A stretch of 64,000 nt of DNA from Odiellus spinosus (lineage: Eukaryota > Arthropoda > Arachnida > Opiliones > Phalangiidae): assembly GCA_963920705.1 (NCBI GenBank), contig OY987237.1:7284601-7348600 (forward strand). The letters run 5' to 3'. The position numbers were made by a program, and so were the translations under genes. This document shows, piece after piece, positions 11,101 to 21,324 of the stretch (position 1 is its first letter; the number at the start of each line of letters is the position of its first letter). Under the pieces are notes generated by a model. It did no database searches. It worked only from the letters and a program-made list of their open reading frames with translations, and had not been told where the DNA came from.

Positions 11101-12041
11101 CCATTTGATATTTTTGTGAAAAATCCTTGAAATCGTAATTTTTAATAATCTGATGAAAATAAATTATATTTAATAAATTTTGAATATACCTTTATCTTCC
11201 CTTTGAAAGAATCTCCGCGTACACTGTACGCATTATATATATTTTTAACCTTTAACCTTTTGACGGAAACCTTTTCGCGTAATGATCCTAAACTATTTCC
11301 CCAAAATGTCTTTTATAGAACCATCATCCATAAATTATAATTTTTTCATCTTTCCAAAAATTTTCCTTCTAGTAATCTTGAGGATAGAGCTTAGCTCTTC
11401 AAAACCGCTTTATCACTTTGTTCACTAGCGACGGGTGGGACTACTTTTATTCATATCAGTATTAACATTATGTATCAATCCGAAACCACTTTCTATTAAG
11501 TGGTGAATTTAGATTGAAGTATAACTTCAAGACTCGATAGAAAAAAAAAAAAAAAAAAATATTCCTCTCTCCAAAGATGTCTATGAATTTTTATCTATGA
11601 ATTTTCATAATATGATGTTAAAGCGAAGTAGGGAGAGAACTATGATATGAATTATAGCCAGAAATTCACCGTTAATTTGCAATACGGTATTAATTTGGCT
11701 CCATTACGTAGTGAGGTACAAATCGTATTGTAATATGGGAGCCAAGGCTTAGTAAAGTGTGCTCTAAATTGAACTTGATTCCAATATTATTTAAACCAAT
11801 TGTGTAAGACGTATACTATTTTTATTACTATATAGTTTAACAATAAATATCAATACGCGATTGGTTTCTACGTTGTCTTTTACGGAAGGTTTAAGGTATT
11901 TATTTTAGCCAAGCCCTAGTTTTGTAAGATCATTACGATGAGTTAGTGAATTACTATGGACGCGTACTTATTTAATATATGGCGTATTGATACAATTTAA
12001 AGGGAAGTTAAAGAAGCAAAGAAGCGAAGAATATCGATTAA
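11101..12041. other. Intergenic DNA with orphan terminus
   Basis: An A run lies near 11542-11559. TTTAAAGGGAAGTTAAAG at about 11997 resembles a TTAA-AGGGA terminus but has no partner. No gene is seen. Confidence 0.45.
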
Positions 12042-12414
12042 TTAAAGGGAGAATGCAACCTTAAAACAAGTGTTTTTGTAAATCGATTCCTTATTGTTTA
12101 AATAGGCCTAATCCACTAGTGAATTAATTTACGAAACAAATATTAAACTAGAAATAAATTTAAAACTTACCCGGAAAATAGGCTTAGCGGGATTCGTGGA
12201 GATCAGCTGGATTGCCTCCCTTTAAGGTCTAGCGACCAATGAGCAAAGGCCCACGTGGTTCACGCGAGATCTCCATGAGACTTACAATCCGCCTTCGATT
12301 GATCGCTAGACCTTATACGCGAGGAAATCAGCTGATCTCCATGAATCCCGCTAAGCCTATTTCTAGTTTTATATTTGTAAATTTTTCACTTGTTTGATTG
12401 CATTCTCCCTTTAA
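12042..12414. mobile_element. TTAA foldback MITE, family 1, full-length copy
   Basis: Best reference copy. TTAA at both borders (12042-12045 and 12411-12414), left end AGGGAGAATGCAACCT, right end GATTGCATTCTCCCT; 365 bp between. The arms form a long imperfect foldback: AGGCTTAGCGGGATTC and GGTCTAGCGACCAATGA on the left, CGCTAGACCTTATACGCG and GAATCCCGCTAAGCCT on the right. TTAA duplications are typical of piggyBac and Kolobok transposons. No protein is encoded. Confidence 0.9.
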
Positions 12415-13248
12415 ATCTAATAGCGAGATGAAAATAGTTTGTAAAACCTTATCCCTACGACTATAAAGATTTAAGGATGGGCACCCATTGTAGGACCATC
12501 ATCTACCAGAGCCCTGGTGGCCCCAAGGCACATTTATATCTAGAAATAAAATTTTCTAATCATTTTTTTCAAGTTAAGCGTTAAGCGGGTTCAAAACTAG
12601 TTTAACGCGATATCCTTTTTATCCATTTCATTTAGAGATGGAGTGGTATTTAGTTTTATATTCGCTGTAACCTCTACTTGATTTTTGTAAAAATTATTCA
12701 GTGGCATTCACTGTTTAGTGTTTTAAGCTTTTTAACGCGGGAAATATTTGAGACGAGCTAGGCCTATCTATCCAAGTTTTCAACTGGTTTGAAGCAATGT
12801 AGTATTGTGTATTTCTAAATGGGTTTCTCTTAGAGATACGAAGGTTGTTTAGTGTTGTACGTATTGAAATTAGAATTGATTAATTTTAAGTCCATCTTCA
12901 TAATGGTAGGAATTCTTAATTATACGCTTCTATTTCTATTACGCATTATTATCAGCACGCTATGCTTATTCGCAAGATTTTACCATTTTAAATCGGGGGT
13001 CTTATATGCTTATATTTCATGTCTGTCCGTTAGGATTTTTTTTAATTTTAAATACCACACTACACTACGTAATTTCAAATTTGAATTTGGTTTTATATTA
13101 AATGATTGTCTGTTAACCTTTAAATCAAAATAATTTGATATTCCTTATATATATAGCTATATTAATTTAAATTCTATTTTCATGATTTGAAATATTTATT
13201 GTATTAATTAATTTATTATGATGAATTTATTGAATGTTAGAAATATTT
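12415..13248. other. Intergenic DNA, no gene supported
   Basis: A 93-residue plus frame (12852-13133) is rich in F, L, I and Y as expected from random AT-rich DNA, and shows no motif. Nothing else is recognised. Confidence 0.5.
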
Positions 13249-14080
13249 AAATAATTATTAGTAAAATATCACAAAATCTTAATATTCTATGAATATTTTT
13301 ATAAAATATTTATATTCTATTAATAGTTTTATAAAATATTTATATTCTATGAATAGTTTTATAAAATGTTTATATTCTATGAATATTTTTATACAATCTT
13401 TATATTCTATGAATATTTTTATACAATCTTTATATTCTATGAATATTTTTATACAATCTTTATATTCTATGAATATTTTTATACAATCTTTATATTCTAT
13501 GAATATTTTTATACAATCTTTATATTCTATGAATATTTTTATACAATCTTTATATTCTATGAATATTTTTATACAATCTTTATATTCTATGAATATTTTT
13601 ATACAATCTTTATATTCTATGAATATTTTTATACAATCTTTATATTCTAAGAATATTTTTATACAATCTTTATATTCTATAAATATTTTTATACAATCTT
13701 TATATTCTATGAATATTTTTATACAATCTTTATATTCTATGAATATTTTTATACAATCTTTATATTCTATGAATATTTTTATACAATCTTTATATTCTAT
13801 GAATATTTTTATACAATATTTATATTCTATGAATATTTTTATACAATATTTATATTCTATGAATATTTTTATACAATATTTATATTCTATGAATATATTT
13901 ATAAAATATTTATATTCTATGAATATATTTATAAAATATTTATATTCTATGAATATATTTATACAATATTTATATTCTATGAATATATTTATACAATATT
14001 TATATTCTATGAATATATTTAAAAAATCTTAATATTCTCTGAATAATTATTAGTTTAACATCACAAAATCTTAATATTAT
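13249..14080. repeat. 30-bp minisatellite bracketed by a duplicated flank
   Basis: 25 units of 30 bp (about 13286-14035), consensus GAATATTTTTATACAATCTT plus TATATTCTAT. Central units are near-identical, and variant units (AATATATTT, AAAATATT) cluster at the ends. The 39-bp flank AATAATTATTAGTAAAATAT... at 13249 recurs, slightly changed, at 14042-14080 just after the array. Because 30 is a multiple of 3 the array stays open over 247 residues as a ten-residue repeat (MNIFIQSLYS); I regard this as a by-product. Confidence 0.9.
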
Positions 14081-14264
14081 TGGAATATATTTTATAAAAC
14101 ATTTCCTAATCTATTGGCCATAATTAAAGTTAAAATCTCTATAAACTGCAATTTCAAAAACAGTCAAAACCCCCCAACGACTAACCCCTAAGTCTAGGTC
14201 TAATCAATTATTACACGAAACTCGGTACTAATTAATTTCTAAAGCTTGGTAAAGTTTGAATTAA

Positions 14265-14452
14265 AGTAAATATAAATTCGGACCAATCACATTATTTCAT
14301 CCTACTTGCTTGTAATATTAAAGAATAGACCGGCGCTTGACGCCCAAGGTCTTGACCATCAGCGCAGGCCTATTATTTTAATGTTAAGACATTACAACTG
14401 CTGATGAAGGCTGATATAATATGATTGTCCCGAATTTATATTTACTTTTAAT
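14265..14452. mobile_element. Foldback element with GACCGGCG hairpin, decayed copy
   Basis: The arms AAGTAAATATAAATTCGGACC (left) and the inverse at about 14430-14452 pair over most of their length, and AATCACATTAT pairs with ATAATATGATTGT. The central part (GACCGGCGCTTGACGC ... ATCAGCGCAGGCC) corresponds to the perfect hairpin at 26622-26665 but has lost pairing. Related arms occur at 15545-15640 and 26588-26760. Confidence 0.7.
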
Positions 14453-14867
14453 AAAGTACGTACGTACATATCACTTTTCAGCGCTAATAAAGGCGGCGAA
14501 ATTCCATATCTCAATCCATATTGTCACTGTCAACCGTCTTTGATATTCTACCCATCTAGAAAAAAAAAAGAAAAAAATTAACTTTTTCTCAACTTTCATC
14601 GTCTGTCCCTTAGGCTATATTTTAATTCAGTTAAGTAGATCCGTGGGTTTTCAATGAATTTGGCGAAGACGGGCTACTCCGTTAAGCCTAATTTATTCTA
14701 CAGGCTTCTATAATATATTATAGAAATAAAAACACCGGGTTTACATATATACGGAAGACAGAACCTGTCTTTTCTTTAAGAGACAAAAGATTATAAGATT
14801 CTTTTAACCATAAGTATTTTTACTCATAAGTATAATATCATAGTCCAATAATTAACCGCGCGACGAT
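14453..14867. other. Intergenic DNA, no gene seen
   Basis: AT-rich sequence without recognised repeats or coding frames. Confidence 0.45.
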
Positions 14868-15089
14868 TAAGATAAGGTCGCTTTCGCGCGGTATTTTTCG
14901 TGAAAGTACTTAATCCAGATCAAGTGAACAACCTAATCGTTATGTTCCATATATCGAAAATAAAACCGACCTATATATTTTTTATATTTTCATTTTGAGG
15001 TTTCGTACTTCACGCGTCAACTGGCAGAGGGATGAAATTTTGAAAATTGCGTTTTGATATTAAAAGAATGGTGACAGGCTCACTTAAAT
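14868..15089. mobile_element. AGTGAGGCTGTCA-type TTAA element, right part
   Basis: Carries GATAAGGTCGCTTTCGCGCG and GTGAAAGTACTTAATCCAGA at 14873-14927, matching 11038-11090, and ends GGTGACAGGCTCACTTAAA, a near match to the inverted terminus TGACAGCCTCACTTTAA. The left end was not found. Confidence 0.55.
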
Positions 15090-15540
15090 CTTGTTACTTA
15101 TGGGTATATCATATATTATCATTCTTAAACCAACCACGGCTACCACGTGACTCCTATTTGAAAGTTAAATTACTTTTGAACAAGAAGTAATTAGCATAAT
15201 CGTTCATAACTAAGGCGCATTGATACACAATGCTTAAACTTATAGACAAGAACATAGTTCCATTTAACGAACATGATTTAAGCCTACATGAAGGTATAAC
15301 CCTTTTTTTCGTACGTCTCAGATGGTGGTGATATGTCGCCTTTTTGGGCGTGGGATCTTTTTTTCTTAACAATAGGATTATGTGTTTTTTTTTTTTTTTT
15401 TTTTTTTTTTTAGTATGTTCTTAGCTAATCCGAAATTTAGTAAGTTAATCCGTGATTTGAGACTCTCTGTTTTCGTACGAAAACTTAACAAGAGTTTTGG
15501 CAAAGGAATTTTAACGGTAATATATATCTTTTTTGAAAGA
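15090..15540. other. Intergenic DNA with poly-T run
   Basis: T run at about 15384-15411. The two 72-residue frames here (minus 15154-15372 and plus 15382-15600) show no motif; the plus frame begins in the T run. Confidence 0.45.
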
Positions 15541-15780
15541 TTTCAAAAGAATGAAATTTCTATTTTAAGGTTAGGACATTACAAGCGCACTGAAGGCTGA
15601 AATAATATGATTGGCCCGAATTTCTATTTACTTTTATTCAAACTTAAATTTACCAAACTTTATAAATTAATTTAAACACTAAAAAAGTGTATAATAATTG
15701 TTTTGAAAATTATCGAATACTTTTTTGGCATCCGGAGATTTTTAAAATTAATTCAAAATAAAATTAGGGCTTAACCGAAA
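15541..15780. mobile_element. Right half of the GACCGGCG foldback element
   Basis: Matches 26680-26870: GACATTACAAG, GAAGGCTG, AATATGATTGG, then a colinear stretch with AATTAATTTAAA, AATAATTGTT, TCGAATAC and TTTTTGG. The left arm is missing. This copy shows the family extends well beyond the hairpin. Confidence 0.65.
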
Positions 15781-16234
15781 TTCTTGAAAATTTAGTTGAG
15801 GAGTCTACCACCAATCAGGGGGAAAGGTGGCGCCTTGTTACCACAGTAATTAGTTTCAAACTAAGCATTTCGATTAATGAGACCCGCGCTTTCGCGTGAT
15901 TGGCCGGAGACTCATTAACGCGACTATATTTCAATCTCTCTAATGAATCCCCGTTAAAGTAAATAGACACGCGAACAGTAACTTGTTTCGAACCTTGTTA
16001 AATTAATCCGCGAAGCGTGACGTCGGTTTTACTTTTCATTTCGTTGTAACGAAGGAAATCGCTTTCCCCAATCAAGAAAAATCGACTAATTTGGACTAAA
16101 ATGGTCTAAATTAAAAATTTCAACCGATTTCGACCAAATTGACCAAATGAAATAAACTGAATTTTAAATAATGGTCCAATTTTTATCGAATATGGGTTAT
16201 TACATTTGATGCAAGACCATACTACACCCGCATT
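15781..16234. other. Intergenic DNA with CTCF-like motif and small hairpin
   Basis: AGGTGGCGCC at 15825-15834 matches the core of the animal CTCF/insulator motif. The stretch from TTAATGAG near 15874 to CTCATTAA near 15918 is an inverted repeat around a CG-rich loop. GTGACGTCGG occurs near 16018. No gene is seen. Confidence 0.4.
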
Positions 16235-16600
16235 TCAATGGATTTGGGTCCACTTGATCGACTCCCAAATGATCGACAAGAGGTCCACTTGATCGACACC
16301 CAAATGATCGACTCACAATTGATAGACTCCCAAATGATCGACAAAAGGTCCACTTGATCGACTAACCTAACCTAACCTAACCTAACCTATTTGAATTAGT
16401 TCTTATTTATATACCATAATTTAACCTTTAATAGTTTCTTGAAAAAAACTTTGACCTATACTCGTTACTCGCTAAAAAACTGGGCTGTCGATCAATTGGA
16501 ATGGCTTGTCGATCAAATGGGAGTCGATCAAACGGACTCCTTGTCGATCAATTGGAAGTCGAGCAAATGAACCTAAGCCATTTCGATGCTGGACAGAATT
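16235..16600. repeat. GATCGAC repeats on both sides of a telomere-like run
   Basis: Left part (16250-16361): repeated CACTTGATCGAC and CCAAATGATCGAC. Right part (about 16485-16575): the opposite orientation, with GTCGATCAAATGGGAGTCGA and GTCGATCAATTGG. The 39-bp array at 41050 has a similar TTGATCGA/CCCAAATGATCGA theme. The telomere-like run sits at the left-hand boundary. Confidence 0.75.
16362..16389. repeat. Interstitial (CCTAA)n / (TTAGG)n telomere-like run
   Basis: 28 bp: CTAA, four CCTAA units, then CCTA. TTAGG is the ancestral arthropod telomere repeat. Here it is internal, so it could be a scar of telomerase-mediated break repair, a retained end, or a small chance microsatellite. It is the main clue to the lineage. 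Confidence 0.8.
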
Positions 16601-17007
16601 TATTTTGCTACGAGTCACCCATTAACAAAAAAAAAGGGGGGGGGGGGGGCTTTTCGTACTCGAAACTGGCGCATAAGTTGCTGGCGTTTATAGAGACAGT
16701 CATAGAAATGCCCGAATAACATAACGAATAGCTTATTCCAAAATAAAATCTCCCAAAAGCTACAAATCTTTATTTTCGTAAGTTCATCGCGTGGAAAGAA
16801 AAATATTTTTTAACACAATATGAACTTAAAATTTACGCGACATCGAATCATCTTAAGTTTCTTTACGAATTTGCGAGGTTAATAAAACCATAAAAACCAG
16901 CTTTAAATATTATTTCGATATATTCTAAGTCCGCTATTCAAATAAAATAAATAAAACAACACGAAATCAGACACTACACTAGACGGATTTCCATTTTTCT
17001 TTTGCAT
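16600..17007. other. Intergenic DNA with a poly-G run
   Basis: An A run followed by G14 at 16636-16649. The 72-residue plus frame at 16501-16719 runs through GATCGAC repeats and the G run and is not a gene. Confidence 0.5.
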
Positions 17008-17352
17008 TTAAAGTGAGGCTGGCACCATTTCTTTCGAATATCTATAGCCGCGTTCACACTACAGATTTTGAAACCGTTTTAAACCGTTTTGGAAAGGTCA
17101 AATTATAAAGTTTTGGGGTCACCCGTGCAGATCTTTGATCAAAAATTACAATTAATATCTTGGAAAGACGTTTTGAAAATTCGATACGGGTTGAAAACGG
17201 TTCCAAAGTGTTAAGTGTGAACGTAGCTTATGGATTATATTTTTAGCTTTCGAAAATGGTGATTATAAAATGTGTTTTTTAACGATCTCTACGAAAATGC
17301 TACTAAATTTTGATTTAAAGTTCATTAAAAATCAGTGACAGCCTGATTTTAA
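17008..17352. mobile_element. AGTGAGGCTGTCA-type TTAA element with a nested second element
   Basis: TTAA at 17008-17011, then AGTGAGGCTGGCA; right end TGACAGCCTGATT next to TTAA at 17349-17352. Its right subterminal block (TTTTTTAACGATCT, CGAAAATGCTACT) is the family signature. About 184 bp of the interior is a different element (17046-17229). Confidence 0.75.
17046..17229. mobile_element. Nested element with AGCTACGTTCACACT ends
   Basis: Left end AGCCGCGTTCACACT, right end AGTGTGAACGTAGCT; 13 of 15 positions agree as inverted repeats. The interior AAACCGTTTTAAACCGTTTT and GAAAACGGTTCC again makes inverted pairs. Same family ends as 2251-2534 and 61211-61466. Confidence 0.7.
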
Positions 17353-18119
17353 CAACAAATACCTTATAATATTATTAAATTAACTTCTTACAAATTTAAC
17401 ATGGTGTATATATATTTTCGTGTACATTTTAGAGTTCCCCACCGACAGACAGGCTAGATTTTTATAAATTTTGATAAAATCCTCCCGTGTGGGCTTGATA
17501 AGTATAGTAAAACAGCTGAATTCGAACTGCAATTGAAAAAATACCAATATTATCTCTCGATCGAGATTGCAAACAATTACCGACAATGGTAAACCGTAGC
17601 TTTTAATACTAGCCTTTAAAGGTATACCGCGGTTTCGATATAGCTTCGATGAATTTCGGAATACTTCAAACAAAATTGGACCTCAAACCCCCAAAAAAAC
17701 AGGGGTTCAAATAATAAGTATGGAGCTAAAATGTCGGCGTCCATCGGACTTTGGCTTTGAGGTATCCCCTTGCTAAAGAAAAGATCTTCTCTAGTGTATT
17801 ACTGGCCTAAGGAACAATCAAACCGAAGAAAAGATTTTTAGCGAACCATCGCGAATCATATATGGCCCATTTTCAAAAACATCCATCCAGGCTGCTTAAC
17901 AATGTGACCCCTAGTAAAGCTAGGTAAACCTTCCGTATACAGAATGGAAAGATCGCTAAAAGAGAGCTAGAAATTCAACTATCAATTGAATAAACTTGAA
18001 TAACTTCAGCCAGAAAGAATCTTCTTGAAAAGAACTCGTGATTCGAGAGGGGTCAAGCCTTAAGCCTAATATCGGACACTATATACGGCGACATTTAATA
18101 AAAGGTTTTATTTGTAGAG
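17353..18119. other. Intergenic DNA, no gene supported
   Basis: The 97-residue minus frame at 17380-17673 (start MFEVFRNSSK) has no recognisable domain. It is the longest non-repeat minus frame in this part, but there is no supporting evidence for expression. Confidence 0.45.
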
Positions 18120-18560
18120 ATATTGTTTAAAATATCTTTTTAAATCTTCCATCTCAAAATTTAATAATCTTTTATAAATCTCTAAATCTCTTCACATCTT
18201 CGCTCTCAAAATCTGACTCTCTTTATAAATCTCCTCAAATCTTCCATCTCAAAATCTATCTTATAAATCTCCCCAAATCTTCCATCTCAAAATTGAATTA
18301 TCTTTATAAATCTCAAAATCTTTCATCTCAAAATATAACTATTTTTTAAATCTCATCAATCTTTCATCTGAAAATCTATCTTTATAAATCTCATCCATCT
18401 TTCATCTGAAAATCTATCTTTATAAATCTCTTCAAATCTTTAAAAAACTAATTATATTAAATCTTTTCAAATATCTTTAAAACTTTCATCTTAAAATCAA
18501 GTTACAGTAAAAATCTTAAGAAATCTTTCATTTGAAATCTGTTCAGAAAAATCTCGGGAA
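18120..18560. repeat. Diverged minisatellite (TTTATAAATCTC, CAAATCTTTCATCT)
   Basis: About ten imperfect units of roughly 40-45 bp built from ATCTTTATAAATCTC, CAAATCTTTCATCTCAAAAT. Strong strand bias: pyrimidine-rich on the plus strand. Confidence 0.8.
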
Positions 18561-18995
18561 TCTTACAAATAATTCCTACTTATTACGTTTACAATATGGC
18601 TTGATGTCAGATCCCTAGATGAGAATTCTATAGTCAATATCCCTCAGAATCAATATCCTTGAGTTTCCAACTGACTACTCTGGTACTGAGTATTAACACG
18701 GAGCCACGAAGCCCTAGGTCGCGAAGGTCATCCCGTGTTGAAAATTCATCCTGAATCGGACATCTGGAAAGATATTCCAGAGATGCCACACTATTTTCTT
18801 TTAATGTATACGTAGGCAGTAGGCTTTGGTAGGTCTGTTAACCTTGACGGGCTAAAATAGTACCGCTGAGCGTAAATACGGTGACCCCTTTAGCATCCAC
18901 CCTCTAATTGGAGTATCTGCCATTTTCATCCACTCCTTGCCCTGTAGTTGTAGGGTCGCGATCGGATCGCCACAAAATCGTACCGGTAAACATGG
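18561..18995. other. Intergenic DNA, no gene seen
   Basis: More balanced base composition than its neighbours, but no motif. The minus frame at 18852-19238 mostly translates the adjacent repeat. Confidence 0.45.
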
Positions 18996-19560
18996 TTTAG
19001 GCTTAGCCAAACTTATATAAAAACAAAATTGAATTAGACTTAGCGCCAAATTATATAAAGACAAAATTGAATTAGGCTTAGCGCCAAACTTATATAAAGA
19101 CAAAATTGAATTAGGCTTAGCGCCAAACTTATATAAAGACAAAATTGAATTAGGCTTAGCGCCAAACTTATATAAAGACATAGCACAAAATATTCCAGTC
19201 AAAATTAAATTAGGGTTTGCGCGAAATATGCTAGTCAAAATTGAATTAGGCTTAGCGCGAAATACGAGTCAAAATTAAACCAGACTTAACTCGAAAAACG
19301 AGCTAAAATTGAATTAGGTTTAGCGGGAAATATTGGTAAATATACCAAATGGATTTAAACTTATAGCAAGAAAGGTAAAATCAATTTTTAAATAAGCTTT
19401 ACTGAAAAGGTTAAAACCAATATTTAAATAGGCTTAGCTGAAAAATTTAAAGACAATACTTAAATAGGCTTATCTGAAAAGTTAAAATACGATGTTTAAA
19501 TAGGCCTAGCTGAAAAGATAAAAACCAATATTTAAATAGGCTTAGCTGAAAAGTTAAAAT
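18996..19560. repeat. Two-part minisatellite built on AGGCTTAGC
   Basis: First part (to about 19260): units of about 40 bp, AATTGAATTAGGCTTAGCGC plus CAAACTTATATAAAGACA. Second part (about 19370-19560): units of about 36-40 bp with TTTAAATAGGCTTAGCTGAA and AAGTTAAAA. The word AGGCTTAGC also marks the arms of TTAA family 1, so the array may have started from a MITE arm. Confidence 0.8.
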
Positions 19561-19994
19561 ATTGAAATTCAAAATCACATATGGATTATTCTAATGCGAA
19601 CGGGAATCGTAACCACGCACCAAATGTTTACACATATATACCCGGCCAATTTCTTCAAATACAGTATCTCTACGTGTAAGGGAAAACCAGGTAGTACCCG
19701 AGAGAAAAGGAAATGTTGAAAAACACGCCTTTAAAGATGGGACGAGCCCCAAAAACCAAACCTACACGTATATATGTAGCTAAACATCCCTTTCGGAAGA
19801 AAAAAATAAAGGTTGGTTCGGTGCCAGTATGCCCAACGCGAGACGAATCCCATGTTTTGAAATTTTAGGACCCTATTCGAAGTTCCCGAGAGTACCTTAC
19901 CTAGTATTTTGAGTTCAGTTTCGGATATAATGATATGTACTTAAAATATCCTGAAATAAGAATATATTTTTCGTCTTTCATGAACCAAGAATGC
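19561..19994. other. Intergenic DNA, no gene seen
   Basis: Nothing recognised. Confidence 0.45.
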
Positions 19995-20360
19995 ATAAAG
20001 GGAGAATGAAACCTAATAAAAATTGGGTTTTTATCGGTTCCTTATCGTTTAAATAGGCCTAATCCAACAGTAAAAAAAATTACAAACAAATATTAAACTA
20101 GAAATCAATTTAAAACTTAGGCTTAGCTGGACGACCATGAATTTCTTCTCATTGCTGGATTAGCGACCAATGAGATGAGACTTCCAATAACTTGGTAGCT
20201 GAAGAAATTCAGAATCTCCACGAATCCAGCTAAGCCTGTTTTTCTGGTAAATTTTTTTGTAGTTCAATATTTGTTTCTAATTTTTTTACTGGTTGATGTA
20301 ATATCTATTTTAACAAGGAATCGACAAAATACTTTTTGTCAGGTTGCATTCTCCCTTTAA
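19995..20360. mobile_element. TTAA foldback MITE, family 1, diverged full-length copy
   Basis: Left AGGGAGAATGAAACCTAAT after ATAA (one change from TTAA); right GTCAGGTTGCATTCTCCCT before TTAA at 20357-20360. The arms TAGGCTTAGCTGGA and CCAGCTAAGCCTG pair, but the core has its own pairing (GCGACCAATGAGATGAGAC), so this is an older or separate subfamily. Confidence 0.85.
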
Positions 20361-20924
20361 AAGTTCACCTTCGAATTGGAATTTAATATTTAAAGTAAAA
20401 CCTAGAAAAATATCAAACTTTGCGGTTATTACGGTCCCCTATAGTCTCCGTATAGTCTCAGAGTCGAGCATTTTTATATATTTATTTATTTTTCGAAAGG
20501 AAGAATTGGTAACCTATGATTACGAGTGCGCGTGGGAAAAATATAGTTACAATAATTTTAACGGTTTTATTTCTAGGTATAGATATATATAGCTAAAAAA
20601 GCAAATATGAAGTTGCAACTTTGCAAGCACTATTATGGCTAGCTTCAAAGCTCAAAAAAAACCGCTGACTAATAATTCGGATTTAGTCAAAATTTTGTTT
20701 GATCGTAGCTTTATAAGAACACTCAGTTGAAGGTGTCGATAAGGTGTAGGAATATATTTCATGTGCTGTAAGCTTCGCCTTTTATACCAGTACGCGACAA
20801 TCTTCAAAACTCTTAAATCATATTATAGGTCACGAACCGATGTAACTGAATTTTTTAACATTGAATTATTTAAACAAGATGAGAGGGGCGATATAACTTT
20901 TAACCAGACTCAGTTAGAGCTCGG
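20361..20924. other. Intergenic DNA, no gene supported
   Basis: An 82-residue plus frame begins inside the MITE end (20344) and runs to 20592; it has no motif. Nothing else is seen. Confidence 0.45.
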
Positions 20925-21324
20925 AAACGGATAATGAATAACTTCGAATATCCGTTGATAACTTTTAATCTCGGATAAATTGGTTGTTTAAATGTAAAAC
21001 CATACATTACATAAACAGACGCGTATCAAATGGATACGAATTATCCGGGGATTAAATTTAAAGCTCGATTAATAAACAAATTACGCGTTTATTCAAACGG
21101 ATAAAGACGAAGATAAAAATACGACGTTTCTCGAATTCCGTGTAGAATGAAATATAATAATTATATTTTAATTTAAATTGAAAGGAGTGGCGACTAAATC
21201 TACATTCTAGCTTCGAGATCTCAATTTGGGTTCAAATCGGCGAAGAAACTCGAGTTTCAAATTGTTCTTGTCTGCGTATAATATCTTATTCAATTAACAA
21301 AAATTATACGAATTCCGAGCTCTA
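20925..21324. mobile_element. TA-flanked element with GAGCTCGGAA ends
   Basis: TTAGAGCTCGGAA (20924-20936) is an exact inverse of TTCCGAGCTCTAA (21313-21325). If TA is the target duplication the element is 20927-21322, 396 bp. The left subterminal CGGATAATGAATAAC and TTTTAATCTCGGATAAATTG recur at 56794-56905, and the right end recurs at 56331-56339. TA duplication suggests Tc1/mariner-type mobilisation; no transposase is present. Confidence 0.75.

Noticed and set aside
13289-14032. 247-residue ORF with ten-residue repeats (MNIFIQSLYS)
   Set aside because: It is entirely the 30-bp minisatellite. Another plus frame is open in the same array (13366-13650), variation does not respect codons, and no promoter or unique domain is present.
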